NCBI GenBank assembly: GCA_937920545.1
Contig: CAKZUG010000109.1
Span: forward strand, 1-32,853
Direction of reading: 5' to 3'
Source: an uncultured Saccharophagus sp.
Lineage (GTDB): Bacteria > Pseudomonadota > Gammaproteobacteria > Pseudomonadales > Cellvibrionaceae
Length of the DNA: 32,853 nt
Shown: in pieces, positions 1-7,924 of the stretch
How the letters are laid out: every line of letters begins with the position of its first letter
How positions within the stretch are numbered: the stretch's first letter is position 1
The notes under the pieces: model-generated
Seen by the model: the letters and a program-made list of their open reading frames with translations, nothing else
The model's database searches: none
What the model was told of the DNA's origin: nothing
Program-made: the position numbers and the translations under genes

Positions 1-446
1 CTGTCAGGTAATACTGAGTCAGCAGTTCGCTCTAACCGAACAGCGGTACCGTTTGAATCGCTAGCTGTTGTAGGCTCACCACCCGCAGCAGGTGCAGGAA
101 ATAAACCATCAAGAGATTGGCCCGATGCTAGCGCTGACTCAATATCTATATCAACCGTATCAGCAACATCAAGCTGGTTAATATTTTTTAACAGGGCAAT
201 TAGCTTAGTATCTAAGTCAACAACCTCATCATGACCGAGTGATAACATATTGCCATCGATCATTTTTATCACAGCCGAGCTACTGCCCATGGCTTTAACA
301 CGCTGACCGACAAAAAGAGATTGACCATCTACCGCAGATACCTGCTCGTTGTTGGCATTGATAATAACAACTTCGCCGTCTATACCTGTAATAGAAGCGA
401 TTTTAGTGTTGCTTTCTGAATTAGTCGTATTTTGTTGGTCAGCCAT
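1..446 (-). CDS. Retention-module adhesin secreted by type I system (N-terminal 148 residues only)
   Basis: This is the start of a protein that continues past the left edge. It begins MADQQNTTNSESN and is followed by a compact beta-rich segment (residues about 15-80, with DGEVVIIN, VGQRVKAMG and DGNMLSLG) typical of the retention module at the N-terminus of LapA-type giant adhesins. A di-alanine motif PAAG lies at residues 119-122, where LapG-type proteases cut (TAAG near residue 108 in Pseudomonas LapA). From family knowledge, the uncut module is held in the TolC-like pore and anchors the adhesin on the cell surface. The start is an ATG at 444-446 preceded by a GTAAGGT ribosome site. It lies 21 bases after the TolC-family stop codon, so it is probably the last gene of the secretion operon. 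The repeats and C-terminal signal are outside the window. Confidence 0.82.
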   Translation of the reverse strand, partial: MADQQNTTNSESNTKIASITGIDGEVVIINANNEQVSAVDGQSLFVGQRVKAMGSSSAVIKMIDGNMLSLGHDEVVDLDTKLIALLKNINQLDVADTVDIDIESALASGQSLDGLFPAPAAGGEPTTASDSNGTAVRLERTADSVLPD

Positions 447-467
447 GATTTTACCTTACTGCGATTT

Positions 468-1751
468 TTAAAGTGATAGATTTAAGCTTTCTAGGATCGT
501 ACCGTTAGCATTTCTGATGCGGTACAGCGAAAACAGACGATCAAATTGTGCATTAACCAATGACCTTCTAGCGTCGACAACTTCATTTTCTGTATTTAAT
601 AGATCTAGTAGTGTGCGCTTACCAATATTAAATTGCTTGGCGTAAGCATCTTTTGTACGTTCCGATGCTTTCGCATGCTGCTCTAAATATGTTAACTGTG
701 TGGTGAGCGCGTCAAATGCATTCCAAGAAAGCTGCATACTTTCAACAACCTGCCTGCGAGCGTTGTTACGAATATCTTTTGACTCGTTAATCAGTATAGC
801 TGTTTGTTTTTTTCTTGCCTTGTTAGCACCGCCAGCATACAAATCGTAAGTAAGGCGCAGAGAGACAATAAAATCTTCGTCTTCGCCAGCTAAACCTACA
901 TTTTCATCCCAGCGCTTGTCAGCCTCTAAGGTCAGCCTAGGCCAGTAAGGTGCTTTGGATGCCTCATACTGTGCATTCGCAGAAGCCACATCAAAAGAAG
1001 CAGACTTAAGCGTTGGATGCTCTTCTAATGCAAACTTCACAGCATCATCTTTGGTTGCTGTAAACTCAGGTGGCTGATCGGGCGCGAGCATAGCTTCGAC
1101 ATTTGGAAATAAACCAATCACGCGCTGATAGTTGCTTTTAGCGTCAGCAAAATTATTTTGCGCAACAACCATATTTGAGTTAGATAATGCTAAACGAGAA
1201 ATAATTTGATCGAGGTCTGCACGGCTACCCACACCTTGTTTTTGGCGTAAAACCATTTGATCGTATATATTGGTGTGCTCCCATAAAGAATCACGCGCCA
1301 AGTCAAGTAACTTAGCTGTTTTTAACACATTCAAATAAACTTCTGTCGCACGTAAAGCTGTATTATTTGATACTGCTTGGCTGCTGTGAACAGCCGACTG
1401 GTAACGAGCAGATTGACGATCAACTTCTGAACGAGTAGCAAATCCATCAAATAACATCTGGCGGGCTTGAACAGCTAGCTCCTGCCTATCTAAATCGATT
1501 TCAACATTTCCTGTGGCTGGAGATGTTCGCCTTTCTTTACCGACGGCTGCGCTTACTGATATATCTGGCTTGTAGCCAGATCGAGCACCATCAATTTCAT
1601 AAGCAATGGCCTTCTTTTGATTGAATGCGGCTTGTACTTCTGGATTAGTATTAAGTGTATATTCAACCGCCTCATTGAGCGTTAGCGATTGAGCGGAATA
1701 TGACGTTACGCCGCATAGTACTAATGCCAACAAATGTGTTTTTTTGTACAT
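468..1751 (-). CDS. TolC-family type I secretion outer-membrane protein (LapE-like)
   Basis: This 427-residue protein is the outer-membrane channel of a type I secretion system. It starts with a signal peptide (lysines at 3-4, a hydrophobic stretch to about residue 18, likely cleavage near SAQS). The mature part opens with LTLNEAVEYTLNTNPEVQAA, the usual first helix of TolC/OEP proteins. Two homologous halves follow, with long amphipathic helices and a second NPEVQ-like element (EEHPTLKSA, about 243-251). The NTENEVVDARRSLVNAQFD segment near the C-terminus is typical of TIGR01844-type channels. The gene lies between the adaptor and the retention-module adhesin, so it is inferred to export that adhesin and, if Lap-like, to hold it by its N-terminal plug. 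A 183-base gap separates it from the adaptor gene and may hold an additional promoter. Confidence 0.93.
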   Translation of the reverse strand: MYKKTHLLALVLCGVTSYSAQSLTLNEAVEYTLNTNPEVQAAFNQKKAIAYEIDGARSGYKPDISVSAAVGKERRTSPATGNVEIDLDRQELAVQARQMLFDGFATRSEVDRQSARYQSAVHSSQAVSNNTALRATEVYLNVLKTAKLLDLARDSLWEHTNIYDQMVLRQKQGVGSRADLDQIISRLALSNSNMVVAQNNFADAKSNYQRVIGLFPNVEAMLAPDQPPEFTATKDDAVKFALEEHPTLKSASFDVASANAQYEASKAPYWPRLTLEADKRWDENVGLAGEDEDFIVSLRLTYDLYAGGANKARKKQTAILINESKDIRNNARRQVVESMQLSWNAFDALTTQLTYLEQHAKASERTKDAYAKQFNIGKRTLLDLLNTENEVVDARRSLVNAQFDRLFSLYRIRNANGTILESLNLSL

Positions 1752-1912
1752 TGAAAACCCCGATTATTCAGTGCTGTTAACCTGTTATATTAATATTTCG
1801 GCGAATTGTAGCACCAAATTGTTAATCCTGAATGAACATTTCAAACATAAACAATTTGACGCCAAAATGTCACCTAAACCCCTATAAAAAAGCTTAAATA
1901 ATTACTTCTTGC

Positions 1913-1940
1913 TGTTTGTTATTACGTGTTGTTATTAGCG
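1913..1940. repeat. 14-bp imperfect tandem duplication across the adaptor stop codon
   Basis: The unit TGTTTGTTATTACG (1913-1926) is followed directly by TGTTGTTATTAGCG (1927-1940). The two match except for one shifted base near each end. The HlyD-family stop codon (1935-1937) lies in the second copy, and the first copy carries an equivalent TAA just downstream in the gene's direction. Confidence 0.6.
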
Positions 1941-3290
1941 TTCTCGCAAAGCGAGCTGCTTTGTCTTTAAAATAGGTTTTAACAAATAACTCATTACCGT
2001 TTTTTTACCTGTCAGAATATCTACGCTCACTGTCATACCAGGAATAATGGGCAGCTCATTGCCGTCAACGCCAGCAAATACACGTTGCGTTTCGACTTTT
2101 ACGGTGTAAAAACTTTCGCCCTCTTCATCCTCGATTGTATCTGGGCTTATATGGCTGACGATGCCCTCTAGACCACCATGAACAGAGAAGTCATAAGCCG
2201 AAAACTTCACCAGTGCTTTTTGCCCCAATAAAATATAAGCGATTTCTTGCGGGCGTAAACTGGCCTCAACCACTAATTTTTCTTCGTTAGGACCAATTTC
2301 TACAATATCCATTCCGGGCTGAATAATACCGCCTATGGTGGTAACCAATAACTGTTTTACGGTACCCGCTACGGGTGAGCGAACCAGGGTGCGATCAACC
2401 CGGTCTTCTAAAGCTTGAGAGGTCTCTTCAAGCCTGCTAAGTTCAAGTACAGCTTCATTTAATTCTTGCTCGGCTTCTCTCTTGAATACTAATACGACAT
2501 TTTTTAATTTTTCTCTGGCTTCATTAAGGCCCGCTTGAATACGCGGTAAAGACAACGTTGCCGCATTAAGCTCACCTTCTAGATCATTAAGTTGACGCTC
2601 TAAGCGAATGACTTCAACTTCAGATACCGCACCTTGCGCAGCCAAGGGACGCGTCAAATCTAACTCTTTTTTAAGCAAGGTAAAGCTAGTACGAATTTGC
2701 CTTTCTTTAGAGCGCATCTCTGCGTACTCCTGTTTGCGCTGAAGCACCTGTTGTTCCAGCACATTCTTATTACTATTAAGCTCATTAATACGAGAATGAT
2801 ATAGCGCCTGCTGCTGAAGAAAAATATCAGATGCAACATTCGTTGCGATCTCCTGAGTAAAGGCTTGATTCGATGTTTCGGCTTCTAGACGTAAAACCCG
2901 TGCCTTTAGCTGCATGAGAGTGACATCAGCCTCTTTAAAACTCGATGAAAATTGGGTGTCATCAATGCGCAGTAATTTCTGATTACGTTTGACACGCATA
3001 CCCTCAGAAACAAACAACTCAGAGAGAATCCCACCCTCTAGGTTCTGAATACGCTGTACTTTTTGAGAAGGTATAACCGTACCTTCACCACGCGCAAATT
3101 CATCTAGATAAGCATAATTTGCCCAGATAACAGCAATAAACATAAATGCAAGACTTGCCCAAATGATATAGCGCCCGCCTCTCGGGCTTTGCTGTAAAAT
3201 AGCAGCCTCGGCAGAGTCTATGTAGGATAAATCAGAAGGCTTAATAGTATCGCTCGATTGATCTGCTTGAATTTGAATATTATCCGACAC
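1935..3290 (-). CDS. HlyD-family type I secretion membrane-fusion protein (LapC-like)
   Basis: This is the periplasmic adaptor linking the inner-membrane ABC exporter to the TolC-like channel. I place the start at GTG 3288-3290 (451 residues). It overlaps the exporter stop codon by 11 bases and has a strong AAAAAGGGG ribosome site 7 bases upstream. An ATG at 3338 is also in frame but would overlap the exporter by 59 bases with no comparable ribosome site. Numbered from the GTG, a single membrane helix lies at about 41-61, a half-lipoyl motif at about 84-110 (LEGGILSELFVSEGMRV), long charged coiled-coil segments at about 115-300, then the second lipoyl half (VRSPVAGTVKQLLV) and a beta-barrel region. 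The tight overlap implies translational coupling with the exporter. The stop codon sits in a 14-base imperfect tandem duplication. Confidence 0.92.
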   Translation of the reverse strand: MSDNIQIQADQSSDTIKPSDLSYIDSAEAAILQQSPRGGRYIIWASLAFMFIAVIWANYAYLDEFARGEGTVIPSQKVQRIQNLEGGILSELFVSEGMRVKRNQKLLRIDDTQFSSSFKEADVTLMQLKARVLRLEAETSNQAFTQEIATNVASDIFLQQQALYHSRINELNSNKNVLEQQVLQRKQEYAEMRSKERQIRTSFTLLKKELDLTRPLAAQGAVSEVEVIRLERQLNDLEGELNAATLSLPRIQAGLNEAREKLKNVVLVFKREAEQELNEAVLELSRLEETSQALEDRVDRTLVRSPVAGTVKQLLVTTIGGIIQPGMDIVEIGPNEEKLVVEASLRPQEIAYILLGQKALVKFSAYDFSVHGGLEGIVSHISPDTIEDEEGESFYTVKVETQRVFAGVDGNELPIIPGMTVSVDILTGKKTVMSYLLKPILKTKQLALRER

Positions 3291-5397
3291 GAATTTGCCC
3301 CTTTTTGAGTGCGTCAAGAACAGAGGCTTTAGGACCATCAGCTACAACTCCGCCCTGATCTAGCACAATAATACGATCAACCATGGCAAGCAGGGACGTT
3401 TTATGAGTAACTAATACCACTGTACGATCTTTAATTTCTGAGGATAAATGGCTAAGCAGACGCGATTCACTGGCATTATCCATTGCAGAAGAAGGCTCAT
3501 CCAGGAGCAAAATAGATGGAGAATTGACAAGACTTCGTGCAACAATAACAGACTGCCTTTGCCCGCCAGAGAGATTAATACCACGCTCGGCCACCATACG
3601 CGATAAGCCATGAGGATGCGTATTGGTAAATTCACTTACGCCTGCAATATCACATACCCGTAAAATTTCTTCATCGTCAACAAAGGTATCTCGGTAGGCA
3701 ATATTTTCTTGTATCGAACCGTAAAAGAGGGCACCGTCTTGTTGAGCATAACCAATATTATCACGCAACTGAACAGGGTCGAGTTGCTTAGCGTCAACGC
3801 CGTCAATGAGAATTGCTCCCGCTTTAGGTGTATATAACCCACTAATGAGGTTATGGATCGTTGATTTACCAGACCCTATTCGACCAACAAGGGCAACTTT
3901 CTCACCCTGCTTAACCGTAAATGATATACCTTTGAGCGTAGGATGATCATCACCAGGATAAGTAAAATCAACATCTTTGAACGCAATATCACCTTTAATA
4001 CTTTTTCTCGAAATGAAGTGTTTGTTGTTTGGCCGCTCCTGCTCTTGCTGCACAATCTCGGTTAACGACTCCAAAGAGATGGCCGATTGCTTAAACTGTA
4101 CGAGTAAACCCGCAACCTGACTAAAAGGCTGTAAAGCACGAGCAGTAAGTAATACACAAGCAATTAAACCGCCCATTGTGAGTTCGCCTAGAGCGATAAG
4201 ATACACACCCACAATAACCACTAACACTGACGACATTTGCAGCATAAAGCCCGCAAATGTCGTAGCAGCATTTGAGAGCATCCGTGATTTAAGCCCCCAC
4301 AAAGCAAGCTGCCCGACTGCTTTCTCTAAACTTTTTAGTGCTCGACCCTGAGCATTTAACACTTTTAAGGCACTTAAGCTGGATAACGCCTCTATCATAG
4401 TCGCATTTTTTTGTGAAGCAGCGGTATACATATGAGTAACAGCTTCATTCAAGCGCCTCTGCACTATATATGCAAAGAGTAAAATAAGCGGAATAATAAT
4501 CACAGGCACCCACACAATAGCGCCACCGATGTAACCAATAATAATTAAAAATAAGACGGCAAAAGGCAAATCGACAAAGGTAACGAGCGACGAGGACGTA
4601 ATAAAATTACGTATAGATTCAAAGTCACGCAACTGGCCAGCGAACGCCCCCACTGAGGCTGGATACTTATCATATCTGGTACCCAATACCCGTTCGTAAA
4701 TAGTAGACGATAATAATATATCTGATTTCTTACTCGCTAATTCAATAAAATAAACACGTAAAGTTTTAAGCAAGTAATCAAATAAATATACAATGATAAT
4801 ACCTATAGCCAGTACCCACAGAGTCTCGATAGCGCTATTAGGTACGACTCTGTCGTATACATTCATAACAAACAGAGGGTTCGCCAAAGCAAAAATATTG
4901 ATAAGTAAAGACGCAAGAATCACATCACGATAGATACGCCAGCTATGTTGAATAGTGCTCCAAAACCAATGCTTTTGTGCTAACTTTTGAGTTTCTAGTG
5001 CTCTATCATCGTAGGTTTGATCACTTTTTATTAAAACAACCATATGAATACTTAGAGCATCTAAGCGCTGAGCAGACATGGTTTTGGTTTGACAATCTAA
5101 AGGATCAAAGTATTCGATGTGATTATTTTGAGAGTGCTTTTTTAAGATGACGATGCAATGGTTATCTTCAAGCATTAAAATAGCGGGCAAGACAGCATTA
5201 GGGAGCGAATCTACATTACGCCGCTCAATCTTGGCGGTTAAATTTATACGGCTTGCCGCTCGTACAAAAAGCTCAGGGGTAAGCCTACCATCAACCAAAG
5301 GCAAGCCTGAAACAAGCTGAGTCTCTGAATGAGGGATATGCATTTTTTTAGCAACGAATGTTAAGCACTGCAATAGAGAATCTATTTTTATTGTCAT
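3280..5397 (-). CDS. Type I secretion ABC permease/ATPase with degenerate C39 domain (LapB-like)
   Basis: This 705-residue inner-membrane exporter powers type I secretion. Residues 1-125 form a C39 peptidase-like domain. His80 and Asp99 (FDP) positions are present, but the active-site Cys in its usual DCG context is absent, so the domain probably only recognises substrate. The transmembrane domain spans about 155-430 with five or six helices. The nucleotide-binding domain follows, with Walker A GRIGSGKST (505-513), Q-loop near 552, signature LSGGQRQ (609-615), Walker B ILLLDEP (629-635) and H-loop His665. Non-cleaving C39-like exporters of this size (LapB type) accompany C-terminally signalled RTX adhesins. 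It is the first gene of the operon and overlaps the adaptor gene by 11 bases at the preferred GTG start. A weak promoter match lies about 35-60 bases upstream. Confidence 0.94.
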   Translation of the reverse strand: MTIKIDSLLQCLTFVAKKMHIPHSETQLVSGLPLVDGRLTPELFVRAASRINLTAKIERRNVDSLPNAVLPAILMLEDNHCIVILKKHSQNNHIEYFDPLDCQTKTMSAQRLDALSIHMVVLIKSDQTYDDRALETQKLAQKHWFWSTIQHSWRIYRDVILASLLINIFALANPLFVMNVYDRVVPNSAIETLWVLAIGIIIVYLFDYLLKTLRVYFIELASKKSDILLSSTIYERVLGTRYDKYPASVGAFAGQLRDFESIRNFITSSSLVTFVDLPFAVLFLIIIGYIGGAIVWVPVIIIPLILLFAYIVQRRLNEAVTHMYTAASQKNATMIEALSSLSALKVLNAQGRALKSLEKAVGQLALWGLKSRMLSNAATTFAGFMLQMSSVLVVIVGVYLIALGELTMGGLIACVLLTARALQPFSQVAGLLVQFKQSAISLESLTEIVQQEQERPNNKHFISRKSIKGDIAFKDVDFTYPGDDHPTLKGISFTVKQGEKVALVGRIGSGKSTIHNLISGLYTPKAGAILIDGVDAKQLDPVQLRDNIGYAQQDGALFYGSIQENIAYRDTFVDDEEILRVCDIAGVSEFTNTHPHGLSRMVAERGINLSGGQRQSVIVARSLVNSPSILLLDEPSSAMDNASESRLLSHLSSEIKDRTVVLVTHKTSLLAMVDRIIVLDQGGVVADGPKASVLDALKKGQIRVG

Positions 5398-5429
5398 AAT
5401 CCATTAAATATTTAGATGTAGGGATGTTT

Positions 5430-5459
5430 AATATAAACATAAGGCGCTATAGAGAACAA
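5430..5459 (-). promoter_or_regulatory. Candidate promoter of the type I secretion operon
   Basis: Read on the minus strand, TTGTTC (5459-5454) and TATATT (5435-5430) are 18 bases apart. The -10 matches the sigma-70 consensus at 5 of 6 positions and the -35 at 3 of 6. Transcription would begin about 25 bases before the exporter ATG. The match is modest, and a sigma factor other than sigma-70 is possible. Confidence 0.35.
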
Positions 5460-5731
5460 CTACTTATGGTGTGAGCGCATGATAAGCGCTGGCTGCCCTA
5501 AAACACTGAAGGTAAATACCAAAAAATATTCATACGTTTGAAAATCACGATCAGCATGACCCGTTAACATTCAAGTGACTCCCACCTTAATACCAGCTAA
5601 AGCTTTTATATGCTTAAATATACAGCTCTCTAAGAACATAAAAACAGAAGAAATGTCGCCATAAAACGACCAACCCTCTCACAACTTAGCTCAAACTCCT
5701 AGGTATTCATCGCGCATGGGAGGGGAGAAAA

Positions 5732-5776
5732 ATGACACTTGAGCAGCTTGATCAAAAAAACCGTAATGGAGCTTAA
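5732..5776 (+). CDS. Possible 14-residue leader peptide or gene remnant
   Basis: ATG at 5732 opens a frame coding MTLEQLDQKNRNGA, ending TAA at 5774-5776. The only strong argument is the upstream GGGAGGGGAG, a near-ideal ribosome site 4 bases from the ATG and much better than that of the next gene (5846). It could be a leader peptide, the surviving front of a decayed gene, or chance. The sequence matches nothing I recognise. Confidence 0.25.
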   Translation: MTLEQLDQKNRNGA

Positions 5777-5845
5777 ACTCGCATATCACTCAAACTATTC
5801 TAGTATTAAGGTAGATACTTCATCATTTTTCAGAGCATCTATACC

Positions 5846-6196
5846 ATGCCTTTTATTAAAAGAAACGACCACGGTAATATTTGTGCATTGGCCAAAGAGC
5901 AAATTGATACAACCTACGAGTATATTCTCCCGTCAATGCCAGAACTGCAGGAATATGCCTCACAAGAGCTAGCAACAATCAAGCATGCAAGCCCATTAAG
6001 TGCATTGGTTGATTCCGATAAGGCCATTGCTCGAGTTACTGAAGATCTTATTCATTTGCTCATAGAAAAGCATGTCATTCTGTTTACCGAACTTCCTCAA
6101 GCAGTTCAACAAAAATTACTTGATAGAGAAAAGCTTCGAGCCGAGCACGTTAACACAGGCTTTGTTCCTTTTATGGATGAAAATGATAGCCTATAA
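5846..6196 (+). CDS. Conserved hypothetical protein (family often mislabelled 'tryptophan synthase beta-like')
   Basis: This 116-residue soluble, mostly helical protein has no signal peptide or membrane segment. Its pattern is an N-terminal MPFIKRNDHGNICAL, a short variable region, then a conserved C-terminal core IARVTEDLIHLLIEKHV followed by LPQAVQQKLLDREKLR. It recalls a family of about 100-residue gammaproteobacterial proteins, frequent in Pseudomonas, that databases call 'tryptophan synthase subunit beta-like'. It has no PLP-binding lysine motif and is too short to be TrpB, so that label should not be taken as function. The start ATG has only a weak upstream AGAG. It converges with recX, leaving 90 bases with no obvious terminator. 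Function is unknown. Confidence 0.75.
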   Translation: MPFIKRNDHGNICALAKEQIDTTYEYILPSMPELQEYASQELATIKHASPLSALVDSDKAIARVTEDLIHLLIEKHVILFTELPQAVQQKLLDREKLRAEHVNTGFVPFMDENDSL

Positions 6197-6286
6197 ACCC
6201 ATAAAGATGTTATGACAAAAATGAATAAAATATACACGCCGACATTGACAACCATACATCACGCAACCAAATACTGTAAAAAGAAA

Positions 6287-6751
6287 TTAATCAACGCTTA
6301 AAGCGTATTCAATTTCCTCTTGATTAAAACCACGGTAGTATAAAAATTGTTTGTGTTTCTGTCGCTCTTTAAAATTTTGAGGCGGGACTTTAAACTTTTT
6401 AAAGTAAGTGTGCTTTGCAAGACTAAACCAGTCGGGTGAGTCGGGGCCTGAAAGAGCAACCTCGATACAATGCGAGGTGCTGCCCGAAGGCGATAGCTTA
6501 TGATTAAGTTCTTGCTGGATACGATTAGGGCCAAACCCTTTCTTAGAACGATAACTGCAATATAATTGAGAAAAACGCTGATCATTAAGATAATTAAGCT
6601 GATTTAGCTCGGCCAACACCGTACCAATATGCTCGTGCCCTGCGTCAAACTTTTGAAATAATTTAGATTGAAGTTCGTAGGTAGCGTGATCGCGTCGAGA
6701 TAAAATCTCAAGCGCGGCACGCTTTATATCGTTTATAGTGACGTCGTCCAA
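6287..6751 (-). CDS. recX: RecX regulatory protein
   Basis: RecX binds RecA filaments and limits their extension and activity. This 154-residue, charged, all-helical protein has the family architecture of three-helix repeats (ALEILSRRDHATYELQSKL near the N-terminus, FGPNRIQQEL in the middle, KQFLYYRGFNQEEIEYAL at the end) and the usual length. It begins with TTG (6749-6751), four bases after the recA stop codon; no ATG or GTG is available nearby. A weak GAAGAG ribosome site lies inside the end of recA, so translation is probably coupled to recA and kept low. The ATACGCTTTAAGCGT-like palindrome at its 3' end (6294-6306) may be incidental. Confidence 0.92.
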   Translation of the reverse strand: MDDVTINDIKRAALEILSRRDHATYELQSKLFQKFDAGHEHIGTVLAELNQLNYLNDQRFSQLYCSYRSKKGFGPNRIQQELNHKLSPSGSTSHCIEVALSGPDSPDWFSLAKHTYFKKFKVPPQNFKERQKHKQFLYYRGFNQEEIEYALSVD

Positions 6752-6755
6752 CGGT

Positions 6756-7787
6756 TTACTCTTCGGTTTTTTCTTCTGTTACGGCAGGCGGTGTCACTTC
6801 TTCGCCTAGTAGCTGCTCTTTAATTTTTGCTTCGAAAAATGTTGCTGTTTCGGGGTTATCACGTAGATATTGCATAGAATTAGCTTTACCTTGGCCTATT
6901 TTGTCGCCGTTATAGCTATACCAAGCGCCCGCTTTATCAATTAACCCCAACTTAACACCAAAATCAATAATCTCGCCGTAGAGGTTAATGCCTTTACCGT
7001 ATAAAATTTGAAACTCAGCCTGCTTAAATGGCGGCGCTACTTTGTTTTTGACAACTTTAACACGGGTTTCATTACCCGTTACTTCGTCGCCATCTTTAAC
7101 GGCACCAATACGACGAATATCTAGACGGACAGATGAGTAAAACTTAAGCGCATTACCGCCAGTTGTTGTTTCTGGATTACCAAACATCACGCCAATTTTC
7201 ATACGGATTTGATTAATAAAAATGACCAAACAATTAGCTGTTTTTATGTTACCTGTAATTTTACGCAATGCTTGCGACATTAATCGCGCTTGAAGACCAA
7301 CATGATGGTCACCCATCTCGCCTTCAATTTCTGATTTAGGCGTCAATGCTGCAACGGAATCGACAACCAATACATCTACCGCACCAGAACGCACTAACAT
7401 ATCTGATACTTCAAGTGCTTGCTCGCCTGTATCAGGCTGAGATACGATTAAGTCATCCACATTTACTCCTAGCTTTTCGGCATAGCTAGGATCTAAAGCA
7501 TGCTCAGCATCAACAAATGCACATGTTCCACCGGCTTTTTGCGCTTCAGCAATAACCTGCAATGTTAAGGTTGTTTTACCCGATGATTCAGGGCCATAAA
7601 TTTCAACAATACGCCCACGAGGTAAACCACCTATACCTAAAGCCACATCTAAACCCAATGAACCTGTTGAGATTGCGGGTATTTTCTCCCTGCCTTTATC
7701 GCCTAAACGCATTACAGTACCTTTACCAAACTGACGATCAATTTGAGATAGCGCTGCATCTAATGCTTTACTTTTATTTGCATCCAT
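6756..7787 (-). CDS. recA: RecA recombinase
   Basis: RecA is the ATP-dependent strand-exchange protein and co-protease for LexA cleavage. It has 343 residues, within the usual range. Walker A is GPESSGKTT (65-73), followed by the conserved [19 protein letters not shown] Walker B, the L1 region [18 protein letters not shown], the L2 region around [16 protein letters not shown], and an acidic C-terminal tail rich in Glu. The ATG has an AAAAAAGGGT ribosome site. An SOS box overlapping a good promoter lies 56-72 bases upstream. recX follows after four bases, and pncC lies upstream on the same strand, separated by the SOS promoter region. Confidence 0.99.
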   Translation of the reverse strand: MDANKSKALDAALSQIDRQFGKGTVMRLGDKGREKIPAISTGSLGLDVALGIGGLPRGRIVEIYGPESSGKTTLTLQVIAEAQKAGGTCAFVDAEHALDPSYAEKLGVNVDDLIVSQPDTGEQALEVSDMLVRSGAVDVLVVDSVAALTPKSEIEGEMGDHHVGLQARLMSQALRKITGNIKTANCLVIFINQIRMKIGVMFGNPETTTGGNALKFYSSVRLDIRRIGAVKDGDEVTGNETRVKVVKNKVAPPFKQAEFQILYGKGINLYGEIIDFGVKLGLIDKAGAWYSYNGDKIGQGKANSMQYLRDNPETATFFEAKIKEQLLGEEVTPPAVTEEKTEE

Positions 7788-7826
7788 TTAATTACCCTTT
7801 TTTAAATTTATTTAAATACGCCCTAA

Positions 7827-7855
7827 ATAGTACGCCAAAAACACTGTATGCGCAA
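7827..7855 (-). promoter_or_regulatory. recA sigma-70 promoter
   Basis: On the minus strand, TTGCGC (7855-7850) is followed after exactly 17 bases by TACTAT (7832-7827). Transcription would start near 7820, giving a leader of about 33 bases. The -35 lies inside the SOS box, the normal way LexA blocks recA. Confidence 0.7.
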
Positions 7856-7859
7856 ACAG
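7844..7859. promoter_or_regulatory. LexA (SOS) box of recA
   Basis: CTGT-ATGCGCAA-ACAG matches the gammaproteobacterial LexA consensus CTGT-N8-ACAG exactly, and the dyad extends outward to ACACTGT...ACAGTGT. It covers the -35 element of the recA promoter, so LexA repression and DNA-damage induction are expected. Confidence 0.9.
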
Positions 7860-7924
7860 TGTTTTAATCTTAAATAACACACCCTTCATACGATTAAAAA
7901 TGAAAGTTAAATAGTTACACTGTC

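Larger units (their letters stand above)
5398..5845. other. Gene-free regulatory stretch between secretion operon and small + strand gene
   Basis: This 448-base AT-rich interval separates divergent genes. I see a candidate minus-strand promoter (5430-5459), a small hairpin AGCGC/GCGCT with a 7-base loop (5474-5490), and a 14-codon + strand reading frame with a very strong ribosome site (5732-5776). A longer frame from 5739 to 5972 overlaps the conserved gene at 5846 in another phase and looks like a shadow. No tRNA, recognised riboswitch or insertion sequence was found. Confidence 0.5.

Noticed and set aside
5739..5972. 77-codon + strand frame ahead of the conserved small gene
   Set aside because: It overlaps the conserved 5846 gene in another phase and has an unstructured composition. 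The strong nearby ribosome site belongs to the different frame at 5732.
6294..6306. Palindrome at the end of recX as a terminator
   Set aside because: It lies within the recX coding region and has no T run after it on the minus strand.
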